Below are positions 47,201 through 59,100 of a stretch of 64,000 nucleotides of DNA, one piece after another. A program made the translations under genes and the position numbers. The notes beneath the pieces were generated by a model, which worked only from the letters and a program-made list of their open reading frames with translations, was not told the origin of the DNA and did not search any database. Source of the DNA: Distichodus sexfasciatus (taxonomy: Eukaryota; Chordata; Actinopteri; Characiformes; Distichodontidae); NCBI GenBank assembly GCA_032718565.1, contig JAVGVS010000024.1, positions 2,612,452-2,676,451 on the forward strand, read 5' to 3'. The number at the start of each line of letters is the position of its first letter. Position 1 is the first letter of the stretch.

Positions 47201-50200
47201 TCTGCAATCCAGTGTTGTTGACATTTTTCCGCAGCGTCGTCTCCAATACCGATGCCCGATAAATGAGGAAGGCAGGGCGGCCGCCGAGAGCGAGATTTCA
47301 CTCGCCAGGATTCCACTCCGCTCAATTTACGACACAAAAATAGCGACTTGACTCTGACATTTCTAACACGGCGCTAAGCGAAAGCAGAGTGGAGAGAGGG
47401 CGGCGCGTTTTAAGAAAAAGTCGCTATGTAGTGTACCAAATCCAATCGGGCGCATTTGACACTCCGTGTGCACTAGCTAGTGCGTGGAGAGCCGTTAAGC
47501 TATTTTCTGAGATGCATACTACCACATAGAAAAGTATGATAAGAACACGTTACCTACCATACTATTAAGTGTGGCAGTACGCAGCTCGGGACACAGCCCA
47601 TGTGGGAGCTCACGTTGTCTAAGTGAGGCAAACGTGCAGTTTGGTTCAACAAAAAAGTGCGTGCAGTCAGAATATGTGGCCGTAAAAGATGCAGAATTTT
47701 ACAGCGTGAAACGTTCTGGCGTGCTCAGAATTTAAGCACCAAAATAGCATGCCATGCATTTTAAGAAGAGAAGGTGGGGCGTTTAAAATCCACCCCCTCA
47801 GGACTTTGGGCATGCCTGGCTGGCGCAAAGCGCTACCTTTTCCGACTTAGCGCCTGGAATATGCTTGCTGCTGACTCATTGGCATCGCTATCTGACACAG
47901 TTCCGTCCATTACTAATGTGATAAGTATTAATCTGTAGTGTGTACTCACTTACACCAGGGGTCAGTGTCGAGCCGCAAACCTATCGTGAATCAATACCTG
48001 TATCTTCTGAAATACGTCATCTGTTATTCCAAACTAGCTATGTCTTCGTCGAAGCATTTAATCATCATCATACTGGCGGCACCAGAAAAAGCGAAAGTGG
48101 AAACTGGAGATGAATGCAATTCAGAGCCATAATAGATGGAAGTCAGCAAAATTAGAGAGTAATTCTTTTCTTGACTTTTGGCATGAATCTACATAACACA
48201 CCCTATAAATGGCCTTGAGTATTGCATCTCCATTATCGTTCTGTTAATTTTGAAATGCGATGGCATAAAACAGCGCAAGAAGCATAGGATCTGGATCGCT
48301 GACTGTACCACGTAGTTAACAGCAACATGTTCCAGGCTTACAATAATCGTCGTCAAATGTCGGGCAGAAGCGCAAAGCATGGATCCCTTAACAAAAAAGC
48401 AATTGTCGGCCGTTTCCGATATGATTGCGTTATGATCGTGCATCCCTAGTTACCAGTGTTTTGTCTCTGACCTTTGTCCTTTAGGTGGTGTGCAGAGGGA
48501 GGCAACCTCATCTGTTGCGACTACTGTAGCAACGCCTTTACAGAAATGCATTCTTGGAATCTGGGGAGGAAGGGCTCACCGGAAATCATGAGCGAGGCAC
48601 AAGTGGCACTGCTACGTTTGCCATCCCGAGCCCATTCAGGACTTTGTCGCGGCGTGCGAGAAGGTCCTGCTAAACCTCAAGCACCCCAAAAGTCGAAAGG
48701 TGGCGACAAACCCAAACGCGACCACTCCAAGCACAAGCACAAGCACGGCAAAGGGCGGAGCGCCGACCTGAGCTGAAGGATCACAACTCTGTTGAACCGA
48801 GGAACTAACTTTTAACACCAAATGTTGAAGGTTCAAAGGCTGGTCAAGGCGAAGAAAGCTGAGAGACCGCCAGCGGCAGACATCACGTTTGTCAGATTCA
48901 TCCAGCAGGAGTCCAACCAGGGCGGAGACGGGGTCATCAGATACGCCACCTGGCGTTCAAGTCGTTTGGCACGACAGCAAAGGCGGTCCCACGCGACTTT
49001 GGAAGAGTCTCTGGAGGTGGAAATTCCATAACCTATGGAGGTCCCGTGGAGAAGCGCAAGAGTCGAAGCTGAACAAGGTCAAATATAGACAACGTTTGCT
49101 TTAACTCGGAACCACGCCCGATGATGTATGGCAAGCAGGCGAAGGTTTGGATGACGCCGCGGTTCCAATGATTCAGGAAGAAGTTAAAGAAGTTGATGAC
49201 GAAGCACAGGACAGTCCCGTGCCTCCTTTAAAGAAGTCGACGGAAAGCAAAGCCAAGACGAAGGTGGTGAAAAGAGAGGTTGACGAGGGAGGAGGACAGC
49301 GACTTGGGGCGGCGATGCGAAAGTCAGCTGAAAGTCGGCCCGATAAAGCCAAAGCGAAGGTGGTCAATGGGGGTTGACACCGGCGGCGGCGACAACAACG
49401 ACGCTGGAAGGCGAAGCAGCGTCCGCCGGAGAAAAGTCGACCCGAGAAAACAGGAGCCAGGCGGAAGCGGTGAACCGAAGGTTGGCGACGACATGGAAGG
49501 CGGCGCGCGTCCGCTGAAAAAGTCGGCGAAAGCCAGAGCCAAGCGGCGGTGAATAGAGGTTGTGACGACATGGAAACGGCGTAGCGTCGCTGAAAAAAGG
49601 CAACGGAGAGCAAAGGCGGGCGAAAGCGGTGAATAGAGAAAGTTGGCGACGACCATGGAAAACGGCGTAGCGTCCTAAACTGAAAAATCGGCGGGAGGAA
49701 GGCGGGCGGCGGTGAAAGAGGTTGACGACGGCGGCAGCGGCATGGAAAGCGGCGCAGCGTCATGACGAGGCCTCCCTTGACAGGACGCGCTCGTTTCGTG
49801 CCGCCTTCTGTACTGAAGGAAGCTTTTTGAAATGGTGGAGAAGCACACCGACTCGTCAACAGGAGGACAGGGAGACCAGCAGTGAGCACTAAGCGGCGCA
49901 AGGCCAGCCGGAGCAGCTTTCAGGAAGGCTTCGGCAGAATCTTCTAATCTTCAAGTCTGGGTGAGGAACTTCGTGGTCAGAAAGCTCACCCCGTTCGCTC
50001 AAAATTACAATCAAGCTGACTGACTGCAAAACTCTTCAAGTGGAAAGAAGCCGAAGACCGCGTGGGTCGCCCGGCAGTAACGGAACACAAGCGATCTCCA
50101 GGATGAACCACACCTCTTCCGCCAGAGTCTCGAGGCCACAAACGGCGAGGCTGACCAGACCAACGAGGGCGGCAGCAATCGGAAGCTTCCGACTCGACCG

Positions 50201-53102
50201 AGGCCAGTTCCGGAAGTCATAGCAGGCGGCGGATGCAAGGCCGAGCTCTGGCCAGACAGGAGGAAGCGCAGCGGCAAACCGCCCGTAAAAGGCCGAAGGC
50301 CAGCAAAAGGACCTGCGGCTCGGTTTGTAAGCGCAAACTGGGCCGAGTTCGTCCGAGTCCGGACCAGGCGGAGAAATGCGTCCGGCGAAAGAAGTAAAGA
50401 AGGCCGACCACTCGGACTCGTCAAATCCACATTCCGGACCTGGGAAAGGAGATCAAAAAGAGCCTGAGTAAGCTGCACTCATAAGAGGTCAAATGACGGG
50501 ACAGGAAGAATCGGGGCAACAAAGGTGGAGGGAAGAAGCTCCCCAAAGAGGTCTTCAGGCGGGCCTTGTGATGCCAGAGAGCTATGAAAACTAGCAGCCA
50601 GAGGCCGTCCAGCGGGGCAGACGAGGAGCAGCAGGCGAGGACTCTCTGGTGAGGAGGAGGCGGCGATCAGCAGAAGATGAAACCAATCCTCGGGCTGTCA
50701 CTGACCAGCATGCGGCAGCGTTTCTCACCAGTCGTCAGGTCAGCCTGGCCAACATTTTTTTTTCCCCCAGCGTTCCAGATCACGCACCCGACGCTGAAAC
50801 TCTCCGCGTGTCGATTATTTTTATCGCGTTGTTCAGGATGAAGCAGCGGAGTCAAGGCGAACCACCTCTCCCTGCGACACCCAGACGATGACGACGATCC
50901 AGAGAACAGGTATGAACGAGGTTCCTCCGTTTGTGCCTTTTCTGACCCTTTATTAGGCCTCAGAAAAGATTTGCTTCGGTTTCCGACCGTACACTGGCAA
51001 TTTAATAATACGACCATTGTTTATGAGCTTGGAAAATAATACAGATGCATCAGAAATCCGTTTGGCGAACTATAATCATGTTTCTGTACAGCACGCCTCC
51101 GTCCTGTATAGGGATGAGGACGGCGTCACATCAATGCCAAATCTAGAGAGCGCAAAATGGCTTTTCGCGGGCGTAAATTTTTAAAGTCGCGTGCAAATCT
51201 GAAACTCGAGAGCACTAAATGAAGAATCGAGTGCGCGGTTGTGATAATATTGCGCACAAACTGTGTTTTTCTTCTCGAATGTCTCTTTTCCTCTCGGCGT
51301 GTTAAATGTCCTCGGCGGCGCATAAATCCGATTAACTGATGGCGGCTTTTCAGTGAGATTTCTCGTCTTGTGATTTGAAAAGTGAGGTTTTGGCAGATTG
51401 CGGGCGGGGTTTTGGTGGTTTCTGTCTGCGAATCCTATTGGCCGATGGCTCCCCGTTTTGTGACTGGCTGCACGCTACAGAAAGTTTCTACAGAAAAACC
51501 AAAGATGACGGAGGGAAGAAAGAACAGCGGCAGGTAGGTCGCCTTAAGTAGAAGCTGGCGATATGAACAAAAGCTGATATGATATTTTTGTCATATTACA
51601 GTTCATTCGATAATTATCACGATATATTGTCATATTGTGTTTTTTGAATGAACAAGTTAAATAATCAAAACAATATTAAACAAATCATTTTCAACACATT
51701 TCTGCTTGAAGAGGCCTGAGAACTGGGGAAAAAATTGCCGCTGCCAAGAACAGCTAAAGAGAGCTGTCAACACCACTTTAGGCGCTGGGGTCAGCATTTG
51801 TTGCTAAATTCGGCGTCCTCTGGTACTACGTTAAGTATTTTATTAGTTTTTCCCAGTAAGCATTTGTTGTCAAAATCATAACTTCTCGCGCTACATTTTC
51901 ATCACCTTTTTTTTTCCTCACGCGCGGCATCTTTTCTAAGGGCGCGACATGCCTCAACGCTACGGCAATGGTGCACTTGCGTAATCTTGAGACTCCAGCA
52001 GGTAGCGGTGTCCTGTAAAAGCGTCAGTCTGCGTTAAGTGATGACAGAAGAGGAAGAAGTGGCGGCAGTGAGAAAACATTTACGCTGTGAAATGAGGAAG
52101 ATCAAATTATTGCATTGGATGTTGCAAGGTTGCAAAAAAAAAAGCAGCCGAAACCGTTCAGCGGCGTGTTGATAGGAAACAACGGCAGCTGGCGTCACGT
52201 GCTTCGCTTTTTAACATAGCCGCACCACTTTTTCAAGTACTGCAGCTCTCATAAATTTATGACGACATGCTCAGCGGCTCGTCAAACGCTGAAACGCGTA
52301 CCAACCGTAATCTTTGGCGTGCATAAGCTCTGAGCGTTAAGCATATCTCGGCTACGACCGCTAATGTTTACCACCAGCGGCTTTTTAGGTAATGATATGG
52401 GCAAATTGCATCATTAGCCTGCGCGATTGGCTGTTGTGCTGGCGTTATGCCAAGCTACGTGATTGGCCAAAGATACTGTCTATCTCAACGCGCTGTCGCA
52501 TAGCGGACAAACAAGTATGATCGAATTTTATAGCTTAGTTTATCATCGTTATCGTCATCACATTTTTCTCAATAAAATATCGAGATCGTTTTATCGCCCA
52601 GCACTAAACGCAAGTTATAGTTTATCGTCCGTATAATCATAATTTAATAGTTAGGTCTTACACGTTTAACAAGCACGCAATCAATGGCTCCCCTTGCCCT
52701 CTTGAGAGAGGAAAAATACAGTTTTTCCGCACAACATTATCACAACCGCGCACTGGATTCTTCATTTTGCGCTCTCAAGTTTCACATTTGCCCTCGCAAC
52801 TGAAGTTTGCGCCTGCGGAATTTTTGCGGCAAGCCATTTTGCGCGCTCTAGTTTTGCTATTGATGTGACGCCATACAGGTAGGCTATGTTATGAAAAAAT
52901 AACATCACTGCTGTAAAGGAGAATAAAAAATAAATTTCCCACCCCTTGCTGCCACTGGGAAAGAAAAATATTTAAAAAAATGCAAATTAAAAAATCGCTA
53001 CCGACCCATGACCTCAACTGACAACCAACAGGAACCAAAAAATTTTTTTTCTCACGCTTTAGCTTTTGTTTGCTGAAAAATTAAACAATATATTTTTGTC
53101 TG

Positions 53103-53134
<32 letters not shown>

Positions 53135-56100
53135 TTTAAAGAATTGCAAAAAAGATGCTGCTAGCTCAGATCAAAGCCAACTACTCATCTGAAGACTCCT
53201 CCTCATCAGAAGACGAAGAGGGCAAAAAAGACAACGAAAAGTCTCCCGGGAAGGCGGAAAAAGATGGTGACGAGGATGACGACGACAAAGGTCAGGAAAA
53301 TTAGGAGGGAAAACCTGATGCAACTCGCGTCGCTCGTTTTTTTCCCAGAAAACAAGGCAAAAAGCTGTGTGTCAAATGACGGTTTTAGCGGCATCTCCTG
53401 ACTGTAATGCGTTTCGCTTGACATCTTTCCATCTCCGCTTCTACTTGCAGACGAACAAGACGACACAGACTCGGATTCCGGCTCTGACGTGGATGTGAAA
53501 AAGAGCAGCCGGAGGCACAGTTTGCTCCGTAAGAAGCTGTCGCTCAGCGAGGGCGAGTCCGACGACGAGAAGCCAGCCAAAGTTAAGAAAGAAGTCAAGC
53601 GGAGAGGGAGACGGAAAGGTCAGTGAAGCGGGGAGCCGTTCTACCGCAGTCTGGACATGAAAGTGCGGAATAACAAGGAGCGCGGGCTTGGTGAGGGCGG
53701 TGGAAATTTGATACAGATGCTTTGCGTGTGCAGGCAGAGTTGAGCACGTAAAGACGGGAGATTTTGCTGGTGAACGTTCCACTGCGTACTCTGAGTTTTG
53801 GCACAAAATAACCGGAAGGAGTGGGCCGTATAAAACCCCACCTCGGACTCTGGACGATCCTGGCACAAGCGCTACCTTTTCACACGTATAATAAATGCAC
53901 CATGAAATATCGGGCAAATCTAATGATCAGTCCGATGCTGATGACGTAAATAAAAGCAATTATTGTCCGATTCTGATATGATTCTGATATTATCGTGCGT
54001 CCCTAGTTAATTATTGCATGATTATTATAAGACCTGTAAGGAAAAATGAGGATTGATGACCGATGTTGTGGCTGATTTTTTTTATGATCTCCGTTTGTGT
54101 TTTTGGTTGGTGCAGTTGACAGCGACGACTCGGCCGATTCAGATTTCAAGCACTCTGCTTCAGAAGCAGCCAGCGAGTCGGCCCTGAGCGAGGCAGTGAG
54201 TGAGGACGACGAGGACAACAGCAACAAGAGGAGAACGCGGTAAGAGTGGCTTTATAGGGCCCTATGAAATCCGTTTAGTTTTTCCTGAATTCCGTTTTTT
54301 TTCCATCTTTGTTCTTCTGAATTCCGTGTTTCACGTTATAATCATATTTATTCACCTAAAAAGTGTCTAATTATGGAGTGGATGGGAAAAAAGAACGATG
54401 CAATAGGAAAAAATCTCACATTCAACTTCAACAAAGTGCTGGGGTTCAGAACATTTGCTGCTTTGGTAAAACATTTACCTGTAAACAACAAAAAACACTC
54501 AAAACAAACGTTTCTGATGTGAGTGTTTGACTGTAAGTGGTCGTCACGTGTTCTTGTGGGTGCAGTCTGTCGTGTGCTGGCAAAACTTACAGAAGAGTTG
54601 TTCTCCCGATTCATAAAAATCATGTGGGTATTGTTCTGCTCTAAACTTAGCACCGACACTCCAATTCCATCATTGTTTTGAGGACCAGTGTTTCAGCCTC
54701 TTGGCCATAGCTGACCGTTGACGTTTCCCCCTCTGTGTCTGTGCGTTTGTGTGTGTGGAACGCTGAGTCCCGCCTCAACAGGTGACACGTACAGGGGGCT
54801 GCAGCGGCCAGAACTGATTAGAAACCATTGCTTTGCTTTGCCCACACACCGATATCAGCCAATTATACGACGTTCCACGTTTTACAACGGATTCCATTTT
54901 ATTTGTGACCTTCCACAAAACCAGTCGCTTGTCGCAAATTTTCAAAATTAAGTTATGATGTTTTCATGAAAGGGCATAAATCAAGCTTCAAAGCGATACC
55001 TATATGGAATGAATGTGACGACATATGACTGAGATATCAACATTCAAAGGAGTCGGGTTTCTCCTGTCACGGCAAGTGAGAAACGGAGAAATCTGCCTTT
55101 GAAGTTGACTATCGCCGTAGCACTCACAGACGCTTGGTGCGGTCGCGGCTACGTTTGCATTTACGGTAGCCTACGCTGCATTCACAGCCACACGGATAGC
55201 CTACCTGCGTTAGGTTAACTGAACTCGGGAGACGAAGATGGATTCCGGAGAAATATCTTCACGCTAGTCAACCAGTGGATTTAGCGTAAATATTGGAGTA
55301 GAGCGGTCAAAACACAAACTTTTAACATTCTGCTGGAATTGAATTCCTCACCTCAAGAACGTCACGTTTTTAGGATGGAAAGGGTAAGTTTTTCAGCCAA
55401 ATTGATTCACAACAGTACAGTATAGACCTTCCACTGTTTCAAAACACTAAAAACCAAAAATCCAAAATTTTACCCCACGCAACATAAACGCTCGTTTTTC
55501 TCGGAAACCTCCATTGCGACAAGCGACTGGTTTTGCCGTGGAGGGTCACATTTGTTGAATTCTGCAATTCCGTCCGCGTTTTTCCGCATCGTGGACGTCA
55601 TAGGGCCCTAGCTTTAGAACTCGGCTGTTCCACAGTGCACTGTAGTTTTAATACATTATGATTCTTTCACAGTATGAGTTTCTGATCTCGCTAGTTTAAA
55701 ATGGAATAAACATTTTTGGTTTAGTTTTTATCAAATAAAACCCACGTTTCCTCTATTCTCTCGTAGGTCGTCAAAGAAAGCCGAGAAGGACGAGAGGAGT
55801 TACCAGAAAGAGAAGAAGAAAAAGCGGCGACGCATTAAAGTTCAGGACTCGTCCTCTAGTGACAAGGTGAGCTCTGTCGTGTGTGTGTGTGTGTCGGAAA
55901 ACACTGAACATGCTGAGGACGTTGGACCAAAAATAAATCTTACATATTTCCACTTTTATTCTACGTTTTGTTTCTGTAGAGCGGCGAGGAAGGCGAGGAA
56001 GGCGAAGGGGACGATAAAGGCACCCCCAAAGGCCGCAAGAAGATCCGCAAGATCCTGAAGGACGACAAGCTGCGCTCAGAGACCCAGAACGCCCTGAAGG

Positions 56101-59100
56101 AGGAAGAGGAGAGGAGGAAACGCATCGCCGAGAGGGAGCAGCTGAGAGAGAAGCTGAGAGAGGTGGGACCTTCCCTGCTTTTACCTTCACACTGGCAAAG
56201 ACCAGTCACTGCAGCACATCCTCCGGCCTTTTATGAGGTTGTTGCAGCTGAAAATGCTAGTTTTTGCAGCAGCGTTTTTAAAAGAATAGCGGAAAGAAGT
56301 TGCGATTTCCCTCCTTTATAATGATTCGATCACGACATCGCGACATCCTGGAGGGTCTGAAAGACTGGCTTTAGTAACACAGACATATTCCTCACTTCAG
56401 ATATGATCTTGAAATGTTTGTACCTTTTATGACAGATCTGGTCAGCATCTCGTCGCTGTCGGGGGGGAAGTCCACTTTTGTTTTTGGCATAAAACAATTC
56501 TATTGGTCACACATTGGCCTGACAGTTTTAGAAATATTTAACCAATGAAAAGTGTTGAAAATGGCTTGTTTATAGATTTATGTACAGTGTTCACATATTT
56601 AGATCATTTTCTCAATTTCCTGAAACGTAACTACGTTGGACATGAAGGCTTTCCGCCCAAATCCACGCTGTTCATTTGAGGGACGTTAATGAGGTTCATG
56701 CAGCTTGAGATGAGCTTGAGAGTACGTCCATCTCCAAAGATCCTGTTGAATTGTTTGTTTGCAGCAAAATTGAATGCATCACAAAAGTGATTTCCGTGAG
56801 TAGGGCTGCAGCTAAGGCTACGTTCACACGGCCATGCTGAAGTGACTCACATCGGATTTTTTGCCTTAATGTGTCACAGATCTGATCTTTTTGTGTCACT
56901 TTCATATGTGGTGCTAAATCCGATACGTATCCGATTCGCGGCCATGCGACCTGAATGTGAACGCTCAGATCGGAATTCACGTGCCTTTTTGCTTATACGC
57001 ATGCGCTGACATCATCAGCCTGCACCGGCAGCGCAGGAAGGTAAAAATGGAGAGCTGCGATTACAGAAAAAGCTAGCCGCCTGACTTTTTTCCTCCTTTT
57101 CGACCTGCTCGTGTACATCTGATTCACTGTCTGTCGTCCTCCAGAGCAAAGTGCGATACATGCGTGAGCTACTAACGCCTCCATTTTTAATGCCACGAGT
57201 CGTCCCACGGATATGACGTTTTTTGTTGTTGGTGACGCAGTTGACCCGTGTAAAAACGTATCAATGTGCGCATGCGTGACGTGTCAGAGGACCGATGCGT
57301 TCACATTACAGTCAGATACAGGTCACTTGTAGTTATGAATGTGAACCGTAAGGCGGACAAATCCGATCTGAGCAGAAAAAATCAGACTTGAACGATGTGG
57401 CTGGCAGTGTGAACGTAGCCCAAGAGTTATTTTGATAGTCAGTTATTGTTTCTAGAACTGGCAAAATACCTGTTCAAAAGATCGATGAGCCTATAACATG
57501 ATTTAATCACAATATGATATAGTCAGTCTGTAACGCTTTGACGTCTGCCGATAGCACAGAGTCTGCAGCGATATGATTTTTGATTGGATTGAAAATAACG
57601 TGACCCGATCTGCTGTAATGAGTCAGAAGTCGGCGTTCTGTTTATTTAGATACGGCCCGATTGTGTTGAAAAACATCAAAAATATCGATTTTTCTTTTTT
57701 GGAGACCAGATTAGTTTTGAAGACCTTTTCTTTCATATAAGACCAAAAAAGAAAAATGGATATTTTTGATGTTTGTCAACATAATCGGCCCGTATCTAAA
57801 TAAATAGAACGCTGACTTCCGACTCTTTACGGCAGATCGGGTCACAAATATGCTCATGAAGCACCAGCAGCTTCCATTCAAATCACAAAAGCAATTAAAA
57901 TAATGTTTGACATTTTTATTCCTGAGGTCAGTCAGACGTTGACATGAAACAAGTCTTTTCCTTTAATCAAAACCATATAAAGTAACCTTCCAATATGCCT
58001 GACCGACCTTTTCATTTTGGTTTGATTCTCCGATCATCGAATCGATGTATCGCTAAACCCCGCTCACCCACGTCCCAACTTTCAGGTTTATATGGTCGAA
58101 TTTGCTGTCATTGACCCGCCCGTTGCCGTTTTAGACAATCGTGGTGCAGGAATCATCGCAGGTCACCTGCCCCATTACCACGAAGCTGGTGCTGGACGAG
58201 GACGAGGAGACCAAGGAGCCCATGGTGCAGGTGCACAGGAACCTGGTGACCAAGCTGAAGCCTCACCAAGTGGACGGTGAGCCCAGATCCTCTCCCCAAT
58301 CCCGATTGAGTCTCAGCTTGACAAACGAAGGCTTCGTGAATGTGAAGATCTGAAGATCTAATATAAAGGTGGTGCTAACGTGCCTCGCGTGTTTTCTCAC
58401 ACCTGTAGGCGTCCAGTTCATTTGGGACTGCTGTTGTGAGTCTGTGAAGAAGACTGAGAAGTCCTCCGGCTCCGGCTGCATCCTCGCACACTGCATGGGC
58501 CTGGGGAAAACGCTCCAGGTAAAAGTCCCGCACCACTCTGGACTAGACGTGCTTTAGTGCTTAAGTTAGAGTCTCCCAGCTGCTGCCCCGAGTTGACCGA
58601 GTGGTCAGGCTGTAGTGATTTTTCTCATGGAGCTGGTTAACTTTTTAACAAATAATCGCTCACTTAATTCTGGACGTTTCGCAAGCAAAACCAACTCCGC
58701 CTACACAACGCCAACGTTGCCACGATTCGCCTTACAGGCACCGTACTAGACTACAGTAAAAAACTGTGTTTTGACAAATAAAACGGCGCAATAAACGGTT
58801 CTTTTACTGTCAGTTGCATAAAAATATAGGGAAAATGGGGCACCTTTGGCGTTCCACACGAGCACGCACAGATACAAGATTTCGCTTGCGAAGGTTCCAC
58901 TGAAGTTCTCATTCGATTTGTCACTCCCATCTTGACTTCTTTTCCGGAACGTGACACTTGTTTCCGTCTCAGCGACGGCTTCTTCCAACGCGAGGCCAAA
59001 AACGGCAAGAACTTTTTTGGGTTACCTTGTAAAAACTAAGCTACTTTTTCTTTGTCCAGGACCCAAAAGTCATTTGTTTTATGTAATTAAACGAAATTCT

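Noticed and set aside
49173..49901. 242-residue open frame on the minus strand
   Set aside because: Arg/Pro/Ser-rich low-complexity translation lying antisense to ATRX exon 9; it follows from the GC-rich repeat and has no domain.
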